A stretch of DNA of 64,000 nt, taken from Asaia bogorensis NBRC 16594. Its GTDB lineage: Bacteria > Pseudomonadota > Alphaproteobacteria > Acetobacterales > Acetobacteraceae. The notes under the pieces were generated by a model, which saw only the letters and a list, made by a program, of their open reading frames with translations, was not told the origin of the DNA and searched no databases. Made by a program: the position numbers and the translations under genes. Within the stretch, counting starts at the first letter, position 1, and the number at the start of each line of letters is the position of its first letter. Below, in pieces: positions 61,530-64,000 of this stretch. Location of the stretch: contig NZ_AP014690.1 in assembly GCF_001547995.1 (NCBI RefSeq), positions 124,001-188,000 of the forward strand. The letters run 5' to 3'.

Positions 61530-62546
61530 TTGAGACATTATCCCACCATAAAGAGCTTTTTGCGGTCAGTTCCGGCTATTGCGGGCCTGATGTCCGCCCT
61601 GTCATTTCCCTGGGGCATGGGCAGCAAGGTCTGGGCATCTGATGCCGAGCCTCAGCCAAAGCGCGAGCAGTGGTACACAGGCTCTCTCATTTCGCCGTCC
61701 GGACCGCAATTCAAGGCGGGTGTGCTCGGGATCGAACCCTACCTGACCTATAATCAGCCCGTTGACTATCTCGGGGCCAATGGGCGCTCCATGTCCTCCG
61801 GACCTGGCCAGAGAACCATCAGCAATTCGACGATGGTCAAATACGGGCTGACCGACAATGTCAGTATCCAGATATTTCCTGCCATCTCCTATGGCTGGAA
61901 GCGCGGAGATGGCACGACCAGCAGTCTGAAATTCGGTGATATGCCGGTCGACTTTCTCTGGCGCTTTCTGGACCCCAACCCCAAACGGTATATTCCGTCG
62001 CTAAGCCTGTTTGTCGGCATGCTCATGCCGACGGGTGATTATTCCAATCTGGGCCGAAGTCAGGACGGCGTGGGCAATGGCGCCTATGTTTTCCGCACGG
62101 CACTGGTAGAGCAATCAACCTATGATTTGCCGCATGATCACACGTTGCGGCTGCGTATGTGGGCGACATTTCGGCGCGCTGTCACCTCGGCCCGCCTTGA
62201 TAACGTGACGAGCTATGGCACCACCAAGGGTTTCGTGGGGCGTGGGCGCCCTGGCATGAGTGGCCAGACTGGCTTCTCACTCGAATATGGCTTCAACCAG
62301 CGCTGGGTGCTTGCTGTCGATATGGTGCGCGACTGGGCCAATGGCGCGCGCATCTGGGGCTCTGACGCGAGGGGGCGGCGTATCGATCGAATCAATGGGT
62401 CATCAGGCGACTGGATGGTGGCACCGGCACTCGAATTCAGCTGGTCGCCCCGTTTCGGCGTCATTGCAGGCGCATCGGTCTTCTATGCCGGCCATAATAC
62501 CAACATGAATGTTGCACCGCAGATCGCAGTTAACATGATGTTCTGA
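61530..62546 (+). CDS. Outer-membrane transporter-like protein (phenol-degradation MetA family)
   Basis: A 338-residue exported protein with a signal peptide (to about residue 37, VWASDA) and beta-rich, aromatic-alternating body resembling the transporter-like outer-membrane family. It ends MNVAPQIAVNMMF with a terminal Phe, typical of barrels. The start is a TTG at 61530; no ATG fits the signal peptide. Substrate unknown. An amino acid permease gene follows on the same strand. Confidence 0.72.
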   Translation: MRHYPTIKSFLRSVPAIAGLMSALSFPWGMGSKVWASDAEPQPKREQWYTGSLISPSGPQFKAGVLGIEPYLTYNQPVDYLGANGRSMSSGPGQRTISNSTMVKYGLTDNVSIQIFPAISYGWKRGDGTTSSLKFGDMPVDFLWRFLDPNPKRYIPSLSLFVGMLMPTGDYSNLGRSQDGVGNGAYVFRTALVEQSTYDLPHDHTLRLRMWATFRRAVTSARLDNVTSYGTTKGFVGRGRPGMSGQTGFSLEYGFNQRWVLAVDMVRDWANGARIWGSDARGRRIDRINGSSGDWMVAPALEFSWSPRFGVIAGASVFYAGHNTNMNVAPQIAVNMMF

Positions 62547-62640
62547 TTGCGAAATGGAAGGCAGCCGCCCGAAGAGGGCTTGCCTTGGATGCGAGAGCAC
62601 GCCACAGCTTGGCGCTTATCCCGCTTCAAGGAACTCTTTC

Positions 62641-64000
62641 ATGGCGACAGACGGCCCGTCTCGCACTCTTCATCGCCAGCTCGGTCCATTCAGCCTGCTG
62701 ATGATGGGGATCGGTAGCGTCGTGGGTGCGGGCATCTATGTTCTCCCCGGTGTCGCTGCCTCGCAATATGCTGGTCCGGCTGTCTCCCTTTCCTTTGTTC
62801 TTGCGGCCATCAGCTGCGGCTTCATCGGGCTCTGCTATGCCGAGCTTGCCTCGGCGCTTCCGCGTTCCATGGGCGGGGCTTACGGTTATGCACGGGCGGT
62901 GCTGGGCGTGGGGCCTGCCTGGTGGGTCGCCTGGATGCTGGTGCTGGAATATGCGCTGGCCGGATCGGCTGTTTCGGTTGGGCTGACGGGCTATCTCGCC
63001 AAATTCCTGTCGGGCTGTGGCATTACCCTGCCTGCTTCTCTGAGCGGGTCGACCGTCATCTGGCAGGATGGCGGTTTCCATCTCGTGGCGCAGATCAATG
63101 CGGTGGCGCTCTTTCTGGTGCTTGTTCTTGGCCTGGTCCTGTCACGCGGCATCCGTCAGGCAAGCAGGGCCAATGTCGCCTTTGTATTGCTGAAGCTCGC
63201 TGTGCTGGTGGTTTTTGTCGGGGTGGGGTGTTCGCAGGTGAAGCCGGCTCTTTGGCACCCCTTCCTGCCGCCTTCAGAAGGCGGGTTCCATTTTGGCATC
63301 GCCGGGCTGTTGCGTGCGGTGGCTGTCGTCTCTTTTGCCTATCTTGGCTTCGATTCGATTTCGATTGCGGCTTCTGAAGCGCGGCAACCGGGGCGGGATG
63401 TGCCGTTCGGGCTGATCGGCGCTCTGGCGATCAGTGCGGTGCTCTACGTCATGGTTTCACTGGTGATGACCGGGCTTGTGCCGTTTCGCCAGCTTGGCAC
63501 GGCAAGCCCTGTTGCGCTGGCGGTGCAGGCGCTGGCCATGCCTGCTCTGGCGCTCGTGCTGCAATTCGGTTCCGTCATTGGTCTGGGCTCGGTGCTGTTT
63601 GTCAGCCTTTATGGTCAGTCCCGCCTTTGCCACATCCTTTCCCATGATCGCCTTATCAGCCCGCGCCTCTGTCTGGTCGATGCCAGGACGGGTGCGCCAG
63701 TGCTCGCCATTGCGCTGACCACAGGCCTGACCGCGCTGACGGCCGCGCTCCTTCCCATTACCTTGCTGGCCGATCTCGTCAGTATCGGCACGATGATCGG
63801 TTTTCTGGTGATCGCCTTCGCCGTCATGAAGCTGCGTGGTGATGAAGGCCTGCCTCAGGCACGGTTCCGGGTGCCGCTGGGCGGTACGCGTTTTGGTGGG
63901 CTCTGGATCGGAATCGTGCCGGTTCTGGCCATACTGGCCTGCCTGATCAATCTGGCGACCGTACTGACCGACCTGATCGCGCAAACCCTGCGCGGCGAGT
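62641..64000 (+). CDS. Amino acid permease, APC superfamily (partial)
   Basis: A permease open to the window end, about 453 codons visible. The APC signature is GPFSLLMMGIGSVVGAGIYVLPG, with about 11-12 hydrophobic helices; the next block is ASALPRSMGGAYGYARAVLG. It resembles cationic amino acid transporters (CAT/YfnA-like). The ATG at 62641 follows AAGGA at 8 bases. It is cut by the window boundary, so the C-terminus is not seen. Confidence 0.88.
   Translation, partial: MATDGPSRTLHRQLGPFSLLMMGIGSVVGAGIYVLPGVAASQYAGPAVSLSFVLAAISCGFIGLCYAELASALPRSMGGAYGYARAVLGVGPAWWVAWMLVLEYALAGSAVSVGLTGYLAKFLSGCGITLPASLSGSTVIWQDGGFHLVAQINAVALFLVLVLGLVLSRGIRQASRANVAFVLLKLAVLVVFVGVGCSQVKPALWHPFLPPSEGGFHFGIAGLLRAVAVVSFAYLGFDSISIAASEARQPGRDVPFGLIGALAISAVLYVMVSLVMTGLVPFRQLGTASPVALAVQALAMPALALVLQFGSVIGLGSVLFVSLYGQSRLCHILSHDRLISPRLCLVDARTGAPVLAIALTTGLTALTAALLPITLLADLVSIGTMIGFLVIAFAVMKLRGDEGLPQARFRVPLGGTRFGGLWIGIVPVLAILACLINLATVLTDLIAQTLRGE

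Overview
The window reads as a chromosomal segment of an acetic acid bacterium (Alphaproteobacteria, Acetobacteraceae). The bulk is GC-rich, with short intergenic gaps and many ATGA or near-ATGA gene junctions. Pointers to this family are two Hint-domain surface-type proteins, a MucR-type regulator, a Fur protein without a C-terminal Cys site, a TonB-ExbB-ExbD-ExbD-TPR cluster, pseudoazurin/cytochrome b561 electron carriers and a gluconolactonase-type SMP-30 protein. The genus cannot be fixed from the sequence alone. No insertion sequence, prophage, CRISPR array, rRNA operon or replication origin was seen.

Region 1 (1-5000) is a minus-strand methionine cluster: metR, then mesX (DUF1852), mesD (core methionine synthase without the MetE N-terminal half), a flavin reductase and a divergent methylenetetrahydrofolate reductase. 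It looks like the oxygen-dependent, folate-independent type of methionine synthesis (MesD/MesX) combined with two flavin-linked partners. A perfect 21-bp palindrome overlaps the -35 region in front of mesX. Region 2 (5100-13900) holds an SDR/MmyB-type regulator divergent pair, tRNA-Glu, and a minus-strand housekeeping run: lipoprotein, alaC, hom, glpX, recJ. Region 3 (14000-16600) is a variant clpP followed by two translationally coupled diiron ferritin-like paralogues of unknown role.

Region 4 (16600-25100) has the first Hint protein behind a 524-bp AT-rich leader, then an Ldh-type dehydrogenase, a DctA-type symporter and a TonB-dependent receptor that look like one uptake unit, with a divergent GntR regulator. 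Region 5 (25200-32500) contains hemC, then a signal-peptide-bearing (periplasmic) KatG, pseudoazurin and cytochrome b561, and a second TonB-dependent receptor whose start codon directly follows a perfect inverted repeat. Region 6 (32500-44400) has an alpha/beta hydrolase, pgm, SMP-30 protein, a second Hint protein, an aldo/keto reductase behind a near-perfect palindrome, penicillin-binding protein 1A, and prfB with its programmed +1 frameshift.

Region 7 (44700-51200) is tonB-exbB-exbD-exbD-TPR protein, which would energise the two receptors, followed by an OmpR-type two-component system. Region 8 (51200-60000) is a dense plus-strand run: Nfu-type Fe-S protein, nitroreductase, tsaB, rimI, mucR, fur, OlsB-like acyltransferase, lnt, XRE regulator, lipoprotein and methyltransferase; a TusA-like gene, a tyrosine phosphatase and a 59-residue Trm112-like gene lie on the minus strand. 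Region 9 (60000-64000) has a thioredoxin/TPR co-chaperone (YbbN-like), tRNA-Gly, an outer-membrane transporter-like protein and an amino acid permease cut by the window end.
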